Program-made: the position numbers and the translations under genes
Part shown: piece by piece, positions 1 to 9,469 of the stretch
Layout: each line of letters begins with the position of its first letter
How positions within the stretch are numbered: the first letter of the stretch is position 1
Assembly (NCBI RefSeq): GCF_000287675.1
Contig: NZ_ALJL01000001.1
Location: 18,348-82,347 of the forward strand
Source of the DNA: Lachnoanaerobaculum sp. ICM7
Lineage (GTDB): Bacteria > Bacillota > Clostridia > Lachnospirales > Lachnospiraceae
Direction: 5' to 3'
DNA length: 64,000 nt
The notes under the pieces: generated by a model
Told to the model about the DNA's origin: nothing
Database searches by the model: none
The model's input: the letters and a program-made list of their open reading frames with translations, nothing else

Positions 1-22
1 TGTATAGGACGGTAGGAATACT

Positions 23-2626
23 ATGGGCTATAAGCTTAACAGGAATATAACTAAAGAAGAGCAGGCGGCGACATATACAAGAAGCGAGCTTGAGTTAATG
101 AGTGAATACAGACTGAGGGAAGTTTGCCGTAGGGAACATATAGTAAAGGGACTTGATAAGAACCTGACAAATGAAGAGCTTATAGAGATGATTCTTTCAT
201 ATTGCCAAAGCTTTGAAGATGAATTGATAAGAAAAGAGATTCCGGGTGGAAGAGAGCGTATAGAGCAAATCCTTGATAAGTTCAGTATAAGAGAGCCTGA
301 GAAAGAAGAACTTCGAATATCCGGGAAAATCAGTATTTATGAAGGTGCTGCGTTAAACTTTTTAGATGATTATAAAATTGAGTACAAAGATAAATTCTTA
401 AATACAAATGCCCTGATTGTAAGTGGGGACAAAAAGGTGTGTGCCGTATTTAATGTTGTATCAATGGGAGATAAAAAGGATTCTTTATATTTGGTAAAAG
501 AGGCTGATCTTTCATGCATTGTTACCGAAACAAAGGATTACAGCCTTTATCTTATGGAAAGGGATGCTTCAGAGTTTATATATCATACATATATAGGAGA
601 TAAAGAAGCAAATGCATCACTTCTAAAATATAAAGCCTATAAACTTCCTATAATGGACTTTGAAGTACTTCCACTTATAGAGTTACACATGCCGATAGCT
701 GTAGATTTGGGTTCTACCAATACAACTGTTGCTATGTATGCTGACAGCAGCTATTACAGGCAGATAAACACTGCGAAGCAAAGAGGCATAAAGGAGAATA
801 CCATCTGTCATACTGTTTTTTTCGAATCTGTCGGTGGAGAAAACTTTATGGAGATGATGATCCCCACAGTTGTGGCAGTAACAGAGGTTAAAGAAGATAG
901 TATAGAGTACGCTTTTGGAAGAAAAGCTTTGTGGTATGCCAATCTAAGCTATACTGATAAAGGTTTTTCAGTCTTTTATGATATTAAAAGATGGGTAGGA
1001 GATTTTGAGAGGAAGGAAGAACTCACTGACTCAAAGGGAAGGTACAGATATGTACAAAGAATAGAGATTATAGGGGCATACCTAAGGCATGTATTGGACA
1101 TTACCAGAGACAGTTTTAAATGCTGTATAAAAGAGGTGTATATTACAGTACCCGTAAAGCAAAAGCATGTGTATGAGCAAATGCTCGGCATTTTGTCAGA
1201 AATGCTTTCGTTAGAAATAAAGGTGACTTTAGATGAGAGCACAGCAGTACTTTATAGTTTTATAAGTAAGATGAGGGAGAAAAATCGCTTAAAAGACGGT
1301 GAAAGCTATAAGGCACTGATAATGGACTGTGGAGGAGGAACCACGGATCTTAGTGCATGTAAGTTTAAGGTACATGCAAAGGGTGATATACAGACCTATA
1401 TCATGGAAAACAGCTACAAAAACGGTAATACGGATTTTGGGGGAAACAATATTACCTACAGAATAATGCAACTTCTAAAACTGAAAATTGTATCCAAACT
1501 TCTTAAACTTGAGAAAGATCTTGGAAGTGAAGTGATTGAGGAGCTGCCGGGTGATCCTTACAGATATATTGATGAAGAAAGTGTGGAAAGCTTCTATGAG
1601 GGCTTGCAGAAAGCTTATGAAAGTGTGGAAGAAATTTTACCTACTGCGTTTAAACATTTTGAAACGTACGGCAAGGAAGGGTATTACAGAGTAAGAAATA
1701 ATTACTTCTTTTTATTTACTCTTGCAGATGAAATAAAACAAGGACTTTTTTCAGGAAATGACATAGTTATAGAAGTACCTGAGGATAAAAATATAAAATC
1801 AGGACTTCTAAGGCTTGAGGCGGATCGTTATAAGCTTTCTATATTTAAAGAAGATAAACTTGATATATTGGAAGAAATGCCAAAGATAAATTTTAACCGT
1901 TATGAAGTTGAAAAACTTATTGCCGGTGAAATATATGCGGTTATGAAAGCATTTATGGAAAGATTGTATACAAACGGAGAACTTTATAACTTTGACATGA
2001 TAAGACTTACAGGGCAGTCCTGCAAGATCGGTTTGTTTAGGGATGCGCTAAAAGAATTTGTACCCGGCAATATGATGCAAAGCGGTGGGAGCGTTAAAAA
2101 GGAAGAGTTAAAACTTGCCTGTGTGGACGGACTTATGAGGTATCTTTATGATAAAAGAACCGGATATGCGGGATTTGATATAAGAGATGAGGAGGCTCTG
2201 ATTCCTTATAAAATAAAAGCATTGTCATACTCAGGCAGACAAGAGGTCCTTATTGACGGTTTTGAAAGCAATAAGATGACCGGAAGTTTACTTAGAAGCC
2301 TTGAAGATATATTGCTTAGAATGTATTTGTATGACGCTTCTGAAAACGTACGATTCGAGTATCTTTTCCATTTCAAAAAAGATGAAGCAAGAGAGACTGA
2401 CAGAATGGAGCTTGCAGGAAGATATAGCGGATATATTAAGCAGGAAGACACGGATGATATACAAAATGGAGAACTGAAGATATTTGCCTTTGTAGACTAT
2501 AAAAAATGGGGATTTCAGATAGTACCGGTATATAGGTTGAAAGATATATTATATGCAGGAGAGGGGCAGGAGTATAAGTTTGAAACCGACGAATGGATTT
2601 GTGATTTCTTTGATGGAGAGCACTAA
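23..2626 (+). CDS. Hsp70/actin-like ATPase with N-terminal extension
   Basis: This 867-residue protein carries an Hsp70-type ATPase core. The phosphate-1 loop AVDLGSTNTT is at about residues 226-235, the phosphate-2 loop DCGGGTTDLS at about 435-444, and an adenosine-site-like segment RLTGQSCKIG lies further on. Residues 1-225 are an extra region; residues 21-61 look like a SAP-type helix-extended-helix motif, which is a weak call. There is no signal peptide, so it should be cytosolic. It is longer than DnaK and lacks a recognisable DnaK substrate-binding domain, so it is not the housekeeping chaperone. It is the first gene of a run leading into an FHA protein and VgrG-like proteins, which suggests a role in assembling or controlling that system (inference). 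Its promoter would lie before the window. Confidence 0.8.
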   Translation: MGYKLNRNITKEEQAATYTRSELELMSEYRLREVCRREHIVKGLDKNLTNEELIEMILSYCQSFEDELIRKEIPGGRERIEQILDKFSIREPEKEELRISGKISIYEGAALNFLDDYKIEYKDKFLNTNALIVSGDKKVCAVFNVVSMGDKKDSLYLVKEADLSCIVTETKDYSLYLMERDASEFIYHTYIGDKEANASLLKYKAYKLPIMDFEVLPLIELHMPIAVDLGSTNTTVAMYADSSYYRQINTAKQRGIKENTICHTVFFESVGGENFMEMMIPTVVAVTEVKEDSIEYAFGRKALWYANLSYTDKGFSVFYDIKRWVGDFERKEELTDSKGRYRYVQRIEIIGAYLRHVLDITRDSFKCCIKEVYITVPVKQKHVYEQMLGILSEMLSLEIKVTLDESTAVLYSFISKMREKNRLKDGESYKALIMDCGGGTTDLSACKFKVHAKGDIQTYIMENSYKNGNTDFGGNNITYRIMQLLKLKIVSKLLKLEKDLGSEVIEELPGDPYRYIDEESVESFYEGLQKAYESVEEILPTAFKHFETYGKEGYYRVRNNYFFLFTLADEIKQGLFSGNDIVIEVPEDKNIKSGLLRLEADRYKLSIFKEDKLDILEEMPKINFNRYEVEKLIAGEIYAVMKAFMERLYTNGELYNFDMIRLTGQSCKIGLFRDALKEFVPGNMMQSGGSVKKEELKLACVDGLMRYLYDKRTGYAGFDIRDEEALIPYKIKALSYSGRQEVLIDGFESNKMTGSLLRSLEDILLRMYLYDASENVRFEYLFHFKKDEARETDRMELAGRYSGYIKQEDTDDIQNGELKIFAFVDYKKWGFQIVPVYRLKDILYAGEGQEYKFETDEWICDFFDGEH

Positions 2627-2645
2627 ATACGTAAAGGAGATGCTG

Positions 2646-3422
2646 ATGGAAAATAGATACCCTTTGTTTGAGACCGGAAGGATCTTAAAAAAAGAAGCAC
2701 TTGAAATACTAAGAGACTACCCAAGAGATCTGCTATCAATTCTTTATGACGGATATACAGACGGAGTTATAAGAGGATTAAGATTAAGCTCAGACCATGA
2801 GAATAAATATATTATCATCGGAAAGGGACTTGTAAAACTGAAAGGTGAGGTATATCAGATACATAAAGAAATAAAAGTAGCATACACCAATACCGAGCAA
2901 AGGGAGTATTTAAAGTTAAAGTGTAAAGAGGTAAGGGATAAAGACTTTATAATAAGTGAAATAGAGGCTTTTCTGTCTGAAGAGAAAGAAAGTAGTGATG
3001 GAGAGATTTTACTTTGTGACTTTTTGCTTAAGTCGGGGTTTATATTAAGGGATACTTATCTTGACTTTGCTGACATGAGATCTGAGTACGATACTATACA
3101 TCTGATGAATGCAGATTATGCAGGTTATGGTGATAAGTCATTTAATATAAATGTATTAAAAGCATATGCTAAAGAATACCTTAATACAAAAAAATGTGAA
3201 GAAACTGACAGAATCTTTTGCTATATGGTCATAAACAGTAAGGAAGGAATAGACAGAAATATTATAGAAAACTATATAGCATTTAAGGGAGGAAAGCTAA
3301 AGGGAAGCCGGCTAAGCAATACAGAAATTTATACCGGACTTTTGGATATATTAAACAGTGCAAAAGATCCGGACGGACAAAAATACACAGGCTTTATGCA
3401 AAGAAGGATTTTGGTGGATTAG
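2646..3422 (+). CDS. Conserved protein of unknown function in injection-system cluster
   Basis: I do not recognise this 258-residue protein. I chose the ATG at 2646 because the AAAGGAG at 2634-2639 sits a proper distance before it; in-frame upstream ATGs at 2613 and 2640 lack that spacing. It begins MENRYPLFETG and has a beta-rich stretch (IIIGKGLVKLKGEVYQ) in the first third, then a charged, helical second half. No membrane segment or signal peptide is visible. It sits between the Hsp70-like and FHA proteins with very short gaps, so co-transcription and a joint role are likely. The first half has the feel of small baseplate or tail-collar proteins, but this is only an impression. Confidence 0.6.
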   Translation: MENRYPLFETGRILKKEALEILRDYPRDLLSILYDGYTDGVIRGLRLSSDHENKYIIIGKGLVKLKGEVYQIHKEIKVAYTNTEQREYLKLKCKEVRDKDFIISEIEAFLSEEKESSDGEILLCDFLLKSGFILRDTYLDFADMRSEYDTIHLMNADYAGYGDKSFNINVLKAYAKEYLNTKKCEETDRIFCYMVINSKEGIDRNIIENYIAFKGGKLKGSRLSNTEIYTGLLDILNSAKDPDGQKYTGFMQRRILVD

Positions 3423-3441
3423 CAGCAGTTAGGAGGAAAAG

Positions 3442-4449
3442 ATGTCAAACATAATGGACTGCCCTTACGGACACAGGTTTTCAAAAACAAGATATGGAAC
3501 AATATGTCCACACTGTGGTTTTGATCTGGACACTCCTGAAAAAGTTTATGTAAGTTTAAGGAAAGAATGTGGACTTTCCCTAAAGGAAGAGAGACCGGTA
3601 TGTGCATGGCTTGTATGTATAGAGGGTGCAAGAAGAGGAAAGTGTTATGTAATAAGCTTCGGAGAAAACTTTATAGGTACTGACAGAGACAATGATATAC
3701 AGATACTTGGGGATGAGAAGATAAAGAAAAAACATACCCTTATATGCTTTGACGAGAATGAAAATAAGGGAGTGCTGTTACCTGCAAGAGCGGACGGGAT
3801 AGTATACATTAAGGATAAACCTCAATATGATAAATATGTATTGGAAGATAAAAATATTTTAGAGATTGGAAACAGCAAATTTTTATATAAAGAATTTTTA
3901 TCAAAACATGAAGAACTGTTGGATAAATGGAAATATAAAGAAATAGGTACCAAAGAAGATGTGTTATTAAAAAACAGGAAATATAGAACTTTAAAAATGG
4001 AAAAGCCTACTTTCGAGGAAAAGTACAAAGATAAGAGATTTTTGAAAAGACTTTCACTTGAAGAAGAGTTTCCTATTTGTGCATGGCTGGTTTGTATAGA
4101 GGGAGTTAGACAGGGATGTTCGTATAACATAATTGAAGGGAAAAACTATATAGGTAGAAACGATACTATGACTATACAAATTCTTGGCGATGATGATATA
4201 AGGGATAATAGACATGCTGTAATAGCTTTTGATATGAGAGTACTTAAGGGTACACTGTTAGGAGAAGAGTGTATGGGATTTGTAAGATTAAACGAAACGG
4301 CCATATATACTTCTGTAGAGCTGAAAGATGGAGATATTTTAGAAATCGGAACGGGAAAATTCATGTATATTGATTATGCAGGAAATCATTATGGATGGGA
4401 AGAAAAAGGAGAGGAAGCTAAAACATCCGGTTATGATGAAGTGGAGTAA
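3442..4449 (+). CDS. Zinc-ribbon protein with two FHA domains
   Basis: The N-terminus has a short zinc-ribbon-like segment (CPYGHRF then CPHCG, about residues 7-28). Two homologous FHA-type domains follow, at roughly 54-150 and 210-322. Each starts with the same CAWLVCIEG strand and has the typical G-x-N-x-IG core (GENFIGTDRDND and GKNYIGRNDT) followed by a conserved histidine (KKKHTL and DNRHAV). FHA domains bind phosphothreonine peptides, and FHA proteins regulate several type VI secretion systems. The two halves are clearly an internal duplication. No kinase gene is in the window. A good AGGAGG site at 3431-3436 supports the start. The protein is predicted cytosolic. Its place between the Hsp70-like ATPase and the spike genes fits a regulatory or scaffolding role (inference). 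Confidence 0.75.
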   Translation: MSNIMDCPYGHRFSKTRYGTICPHCGFDLDTPEKVYVSLRKECGLSLKEERPVCAWLVCIEGARRGKCYVISFGENFIGTDRDNDIQILGDEKIKKKHTLICFDENENKGVLLPARADGIVYIKDKPQYDKYVLEDKNILEIGNSKFLYKEFLSKHEELLDKWKYKEIGTKEDVLLKNRKYRTLKMEKPTFEEKYKDKRFLKRLSLEEEFPICAWLVCIEGVRQGCSYNIIEGKNYIGRNDTMTIQILGDDDIRDNRHAVIAFDMRVLKGTLLGEECMGFVRLNETAIYTSVELKDGDILEIGTGKFMYIDYAGNHYGWEEKGEEAKTSGYDEVE

Positions 4450-4532
4450 GAAATTGAAGATGTAGTATTAGAGTAATATAGGTAATACTTCTTTGTACAT
4501 ATATTTGTATTTGAGATATTGGGAGGTGGCAT

Positions 4533-6020
4533 ATGGGATCATCTGTAAAAATAAATAACCGTGTAGATATGAGCGGAAAAAAGGTGTCATTTAATGCTAA
4601 GGAAATAGAGAATAAAACACCAAATAAAAGAGCCGGTAACAGAAAATTCAACATGGAAAAAATGGCAAAAAACGCATTAGGCTCGATTCCATCCCGAGTT
4701 TTAATAAATGGAAATTTGGAACAAAGAGTAGAAATGGATTTTTTGAAAATGGGACAAGGCTCTATTCCTACAGTAGCAGGAAACCTGATTAAAACAGAGT
4801 TAAATAAATCAGGAGAAAAGGCTATGGGAATAAAAGATATAAATTATGTGCTGTATCATGATACAACAGGAGTGCGTACAGTGGCAAAAGCAACTGCTAG
4901 GAATGGAAATAGTTTATCAAGTAATATAAAGAAGGCAGAGAGTAACGGGTGGGTTAAAACCGAGATGGGCTGGATGTACAAAGAAAATGGAAAACTTGTA
5001 ACAGGCTGGAAGCAGATAGACGGCAAGTGGTATTACTTTGAGTCTATCGGAGTTATGCAAACAGGCTGGAAACAGGTATCCGGAAAATGGTATTACTTGC
5101 ATACAGACGGAGCCATGAGAACAAATTGGAAACAGATAGGTGGCAAGTGGTACTATTTCCATACAGACGGAGCTATGAGAACAGACTGGAAACAGATAGA
5201 TGGCAAGTGGTACTATTTCCATACAGACGGAGCTATGAGAACAGGTTGGAAACAGATAGGTGATAAATGGTACTATTTATATGAAGACGGTCATATGGCA
5301 AAGTCTGAAAAAATACAAGGGAAAGACGGGAAGGTTTATGATATTGATGAAAATGGGGTTTGCAGCAATAATTCTAACTCAGCAGAGGATGAGTTGAGTA
5401 GAAAGATAGATGATTTTATAAATATTGCACTTAATGAAAGAGTTGAAAATACCGGGTTTGTTGAGAATCAAGTAAAGAAAAAGAAAAGAAATAAAAATGG
5501 AGAGATAGTAGAAGTAATAGAAGGGGATAATATAAACAGATATGGAAAATGGTATGGTGATAATGGCGTGCCATGGTGTGCAATATATGTTTCGTGGTGT
5601 GCTAATGAGGCAGGAATATTAAATAATAGAGGTATTGCAGGAGATGCAGGAAAACCGGTTCCGAAATTTGAATCTTGTCAAACCGGAAAAAGTTTATATG
5701 AAGAAGCCCAAAAATATCATAATGTAGATAGTGGTTATGAACCTAAAAAGGGAGATTTATTTATACATTTAAATAGAAATAAAAAAGGCGAATTAGATGG
5801 GACGGGGCATACAGGAATTGTTATAGCTTATAATAGTGCAGATAAAACTGTATATACGGTTGAAGGAAATTCTAATGATAGAGTATCTGTGAAAAAAACA
5901 CATATTTATTATACTACGAAGGGACATAAATACTTTGATGGATTTTGTAGTAACGGAGGAACTGATTATGGTGTAGCTCCGGATAGACCGTTATTGAGAG
6001 GAGGGGAAAGTGATAGATAA
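4533..6020 (+). CDS. Leaderless CHAP-type peptidoglycan hydrolase with wall-binding repeats
   Basis: Residues 1-140 are a polar region of unknown fold with no signal peptide. Residues 145-256 hold about five 20-residue aromatic wall-binding repeats of the type GWKQ-GKWYYFHTDGAMRT. Residues 285-495 form a CHAP-like amidase/endopeptidase domain with the candidate catalytic Cys349 in PWCAIYVSWC and His426 in GTGHTGIV. Such enzymes cleave peptidoglycan, and the repeats bind choline or glycan polymers of the wall. The missing export signal is unusual for a wall enzyme. Together with its position among spike genes, it suggests that it is a cargo, spike-associated lysin or lysis-released enzyme (inference). 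The start is backed by GGGAGGTGG just upstream. The gene overlaps the next one by 11 bases. Confidence 0.8.
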   Translation: MGSSVKINNRVDMSGKKVSFNAKEIENKTPNKRAGNRKFNMEKMAKNALGSIPSRVLINGNLEQRVEMDFLKMGQGSIPTVAGNLIKTELNKSGEKAMGIKDINYVLYHDTTGVRTVAKATARNGNSLSSNIKKAESNGWVKTEMGWMYKENGKLVTGWKQIDGKWYYFESIGVMQTGWKQVSGKWYYLHTDGAMRTNWKQIGGKWYYFHTDGAMRTDWKQIDGKWYYFHTDGAMRTGWKQIGDKWYYLYEDGHMAKSEKIQGKDGKVYDIDENGVCSNNSNSAEDELSRKIDDFINIALNERVENTGFVENQVKKKKRNKNGEIVEVIEGDNINRYGKWYGDNGVPWCAIYVSWCANEAGILNNRGIAGDAGKPVPKFESCQTGKSLYEEAQKYHNVDSGYEPKKGDLFIHLNRNKKGELDGTGHTGIVIAYNSADKTVYTVEGNSNDRVSVKKTHIYYTTKGHKYFDGFCSNGGTDYGVAPDRPLLRGGESDR

Positions 6021-7014
6021 AAAAATACATATATTCACAATAATACTCTTGCTGATGTGTTTTGTTTATGGATGCGGGATAAATAAATATTCAAAAACAG
6101 AAAAATTCATTGATAATAATTATGGTGTAGAAAATCTTTCAGATGAAGATGCAATAAAGCTTGTAAAAGAAATAGTATCTTTTATGGATACAGGTATAGA
6201 AACGGGTGAAGCTGTCGAAGGTATTAACGGGGAAAACTTTGCCTATTTTAAGAACAAAGAAGATGAAGATAAATTAGAAATCTATCATAGAAATTATATA
6301 AAAGATAGTGCTTATAATTATTTGACTGCAATGTATAAAATTACAAGGTTTAATTCCGGCATGGGAAAGGCAAAAACAGGATTTGACGGTGGAACCATCA
6401 GGTATAAATTGGAAGCTGAAGAAGATTACAACATTCTGTCGAGAAGAAATAATGAAATATGTATTGAAGCTTTTTTTTATAAAGACAGCAGTCTTGGAGA
6501 TGGGATGCCGGATACAGATAAGGGTCAGATATTTCTCACTTTGTGTGATGACAATAAATGGAGAATTTCTAAGATCTCTCAATGGTATGATGATTTAGTG
6601 TTTTATGAATTGGAAGAATATATAGAAGAATTTTTTGACAGTCAAAATAATGTAAAAGAGGATTATGATACTTTTATTAGGGATTATGGGTATGACAAAA
6701 ATGGAAATAGAATATCTATGCAGATGTTAAGATATTCTTTAAAGGACGCGATCTTGGCGAGCAGCAGTTTTGATGTGTTGGAGAATTTAGATGACAGTTA
6801 TATATTGGAACATCTTTCTAAACTTGCAACCCATATTGCTTATGAAGAGATATATGCCAGGCATGGGAAAATGTATCCGAAATATTCTATAGAATATAAT
6901 TATTTCAATGGATTGAGCTGGTATAAAGAGAATAAAGAATTCAGTGAGGATGATTTAAGTGATATTGAAAGGCATAATTTAGAGATTATAAAGTCACATT
7001 TGGAAGAGTTTTAG
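6010..7014 (+). CDS. YARHG-domain lipoprotein
   Basis: The GTG start at 6010 overlaps the end of the CHAP gene and follows a strong GAGGGG site. The N-terminus is a hydrophobic leader ending in a lipobox-like VYGC, so it is probably a membrane-anchored lipoprotein. The last 55 residues contain a YARHG domain (EEIYARHGKMY followed by SWYKEN), a short extracellular module of unknown function common in Firmicutes. The middle part has an EDEDKLEIYHRNYIKDSAYNYL stretch, shared in altered form with the following gene, of which this is a clear paralog. The tight coupling with the hydrolase suggests that the products act at the cell surface together. The biochemical role is unknown. Confidence 0.75.
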   Translation: MIDKKIHIFTIILLLMCFVYGCGINKYSKTEKFIDNNYGVENLSDEDAIKLVKEIVSFMDTGIETGEAVEGINGENFAYFKNKEDEDKLEIYHRNYIKDSAYNYLTAMYKITRFNSGMGKAKTGFDGGTIRYKLEAEEDYNILSRRNNEICIEAFFYKDSSLGDGMPDTDKGQIFLTLCDDNKWRISKISQWYDDLVFYELEEYIEEFFDSQNNVKEDYDTFIRDYGYDKNGNRISMQMLRYSLKDAILASSSFDVLENLDDSYILEHLSKLATHIAYEEIYARHGKMYPKYSIEYNYFNGLSWYKENKEFSEDDLSDIERHNLEIIKSHLEEF

Positions 7015-7025
7015 GAGAAAAGAGT

Positions 7026-8015
7026 ATGAAACATAAATTATTAAGTGTAATTAGCATAAGTTTTATATTACTTCTGTTATTCAATGTCAAAACCGTTGCC
7101 ATTGAAAATAAAGATAACAATCCTGAAATGACGGATGAAAGAGTTATAGAGATTATTAAAGAGATTGCCGATTTTATGGATTCAGGAGAAAAGATTGGTG
7201 ATGAGATATCTTGCAGAGAGTCTGACGGATATAATGATTACTATTTTAAAAATGAGGATGATGATGAAAAGTTGTACATATACCACAGAGATTATATTAA
7301 AGATGCCGCTTATGATTATCTGTGTGAAATGTATGATATAAGGTTTTATAGAGGGAGATGTACACAGTCAAGAACATCAAGGAGCAGTTTAAGTAGCTGC
7401 TTATACTATAAAATTTATACAGATGGTGAGTTTAGTGTAAAGAGTAGAAGTAAAAAGAGTATATGTGTTCAAATTCAATTTGTAAAAAAGGTAATATTGG
7501 CTGAGGATATGCCGGAAATCAGTGACGGCGAGGTGTATTTGGAACTGTGTGAGGACAATAAATGGAGAATATCTAAAGTTTCTCAATGGCTTAATGATTT
7601 GGCATACTATGATTTGGGAAATGAAATGAAGGTGTTTTTTGATCCGGAATATAGTTCACTACCTGAGTATGAAGAATTTTTGAAAAAATATGGCTATGAT
7701 TCAAGAGGTAATAGAATCAGTATGTATATAAGTACAGATGATAATGATGAGATTTTTACGGGAAGTGATACGGATATTATCAGCAGCAAATCAAATTTAG
7801 AAAAGCTGAAAAAACTTTCCAAGTTGGCGGCATGTATGGCTCGTGAAGAGATATATGCCAGACATGGGAAGATGTATACTAAAAACAGTCCGGAATATAA
7901 TTATTTTATAAGAAAAAGCTGGTATGAGGAAAATGAAAGTTTTAAAGAGAGCGATTTAAATGACATTGAAAAAGAAAATATAAAGATAATCTCTGATTAT
8001 ATTGAAAGTTTTTAA
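7026..8015 (+). CDS. Secreted YARHG-domain protein (paralog of the preceding gene)
   Basis: This is a 329-residue paralog of the preceding lipoprotein, separated from it by 11 bases. It has a signal peptide (LLSVISISFILLLLFNV) but no evident lipobox, so it is probably secreted or anchored by the uncleaved leader. Shared landmarks are KLYIYHRDYIKDAAYDYL, EDNKWRISKVSQW and the C-terminal YARHG module EEIYARHGKMYTKNS. The two genes most likely arose by tandem duplication and then lost or gained the lipid anchor. The function is unknown. A surface role linked to the neighbouring wall hydrolase or spike, for example as self-protection, is possible but unproven. Confidence 0.7.
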   Translation: MKHKLLSVISISFILLLLFNVKTVAIENKDNNPEMTDERVIEIIKEIADFMDSGEKIGDEISCRESDGYNDYYFKNEDDDEKLYIYHRDYIKDAAYDYLCEMYDIRFYRGRCTQSRTSRSSLSSCLYYKIYTDGEFSVKSRSKKSICVQIQFVKKVILAEDMPEISDGEVYLELCEDNKWRISKVSQWLNDLAYYDLGNEMKVFFDPEYSSLPEYEEFLKKYGYDSRGNRISMYISTDDNDEIFTGSDTDIISSKSNLEKLKKLSKLAACMAREEIYARHGKMYTKNSPEYNYFIRKSWYEENESFKESDLNDIEKENIKIISDYIESF

Positions 8016-8076
8016 CAGAGATTAGAAACTATCTTGTTATTTAATGGAATAAAAGATAAATACATGGAGGTGTGTT

Positions 8077-9435
8077 ATGAGGGCGGAACTTTTAGAAATA
8101 TACGGTTTTGATTTTATTGATATACAGGAATTTTATTCAGAGCTTAAGCCCAATAAACATGGGAAGGCATTTATTGGAGGTACTATAAGAGGGGATAAAA
8201 AAGAAGAATATTTATCATCCGGAGGAAAGGTGACACAAATAATTGCTAAAACATATGAGGGTAATAGTATAGTGCTGTTTTGTGGAATTATCACTTCCTG
8301 TAATATAAAAAGTAACGGAGATGTTCACTATATGACTCTGGGCTTGATGACACAAAGTGTACTTATGGATGGAAAAGAGCATATAAGAACATTTCAAAAT
8401 GCAGGAGTTAGCTACAGAGATATTATTGATATTATCATAGAAGGTTATAATAACAGCGCATTTATAATGACTTCAGGTGATGATAAGAAAACTCAGGGGT
8501 TTATGTGCCAGTATAAAGAAACTGATTGGGAGTATCTGAAAAGGTTGGCATTTTCTGCTAATACAGTGATATACCCTGACTATAGTGTAGAGGGCGTTAA
8601 GTTTTTTGTGGGACTTCCATGTAGACAGGAAAAGCTGTTGAGATCGGAATATTATGAGCTTGGAGTTGACAGTGGTGATGAGTCTTTACTTAATTCAGAC
8701 AAGGCATATTATAAGGTTGCTGTAAGAGAACATTATGAAATAGGGGAAAGATTAACATTTTTTGGCGAAACACAGGCTGTTGTAGCAAGAGTCAGCAGAC
8801 TGGAACATAGAGAAGTGATTAATGAGTACATATTAATGAAAGAAAGTGATGTAAAGACTAAGGCGTATCAGAATGAAAAACTTATAGGTGCGGCATTATT
8901 TGCAAAGGTGTGTCAAGTCGAAAATGAACTTGTAAGAGTGAGTATAGATGATGATGAAAACGATTCTGATGATAAGGCGTTCCTAAACTACGCTACAGTA
9001 TATTCTTCACCTGAAGGAGGGAGTTGGTATTGTATGCCTGAAGTCGGAGATAGGGTAATAGTGAAATTTCCTAATGCAAATGAACAAAATGTATATGTAC
9101 AAAATGCTTTTCATGTAGGCAGTGCAGGCGGTCGTGACAATCCTGAAATCAAATTTTTTAAGAATAAAGAGGGAAAGGAAATCAGATTAAGTCCTGAAAG
9201 TGTACTTATTACAGATAATAACGGTTCAAGTATAGAACTTAAAGATGATAAAGGAATAAGTATAAAAAGTAGCGGGATGATATCAATAGCTGCAAAAACT
9301 GAAGTGTTGATAGAAAGCAGTAATGCAGGTATAAGTTTAATATCGCCGACATCAGTACAAATAACGCAAAACGGAACTCAGATAGAAATGAATGACGGGA
9401 TAACCCATCAGGGAAGCAAAGTGTACCTGGGGTAA
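8077..9435 (+). CDS. VgrG/gpD-like spike protein 1
   Basis: This 452-residue protein has the layout of contractile injection system spike hubs. Residues 1-220 resemble the phage late-control gpD/gp27 hub, including the family hallmark KETDWEYLKRLAF near residue 147. An OB-fold-like segment with PEVGDRVIVKFPN is near residue 320. A C-terminal beta-rich needle (about 370-452) shows short repeats such as GISIKSSGMISIAAKTEV. These families form the trimeric puncturing tip of type VI systems, phage tails and extracellular injection systems. A GGAGGTG site precedes the start. It is followed at once by a PAAR-like protein gene, the usual tip partner. A second VgrG-like gene lies about 4.7 kb downstream. 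Confidence 0.8.
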   Translation: MRAELLEIYGFDFIDIQEFYSELKPNKHGKAFIGGTIRGDKKEEYLSSGGKVTQIIAKTYEGNSIVLFCGIITSCNIKSNGDVHYMTLGLMTQSVLMDGKEHIRTFQNAGVSYRDIIDIIIEGYNNSAFIMTSGDDKKTQGFMCQYKETDWEYLKRLAFSANTVIYPDYSVEGVKFFVGLPCRQEKLLRSEYYELGVDSGDESLLNSDKAYYKVAVREHYEIGERLTFFGETQAVVARVSRLEHREVINEYILMKESDVKTKAYQNEKLIGAALFAKVCQVENELVRVSIDDDENDSDDKAFLNYATVYSSPEGGSWYCMPEVGDRVIVKFPNANEQNVYVQNAFHVGSAGGRDNPEIKFFKNKEGKEIRLSPESVLITDNNGSSIELKDDKGISIKSSGMISIAAKTEVLIESSNAGISLISPTSVQITQNGTQIEMNDGITHQGSKVYLG

Positions 9436-9469
9436 AATACTAATTAGCTATATTGCATAGGGGGTGTAT

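Noticed and set aside
2553..2645. Longer N-terminus of the second gene overlapping the Hsp70-like gene
   Set aside because: No ribosome site before it; AAAGGAG is correctly placed only for ATG 2646.
4450..4532. Internal promoter TTGAAG-N17-TATAGG before the CHAP gene
   Set aside because: The -10 box is poor and overlaps a small inverted repeat; not strong enough to list.
4977..5300. Tandem DNA repeats as a CRISPR or minisatellite
   Set aside because: The 60-base periodicity encodes the wall-binding repeats of the CHAP protein and has no spacers.
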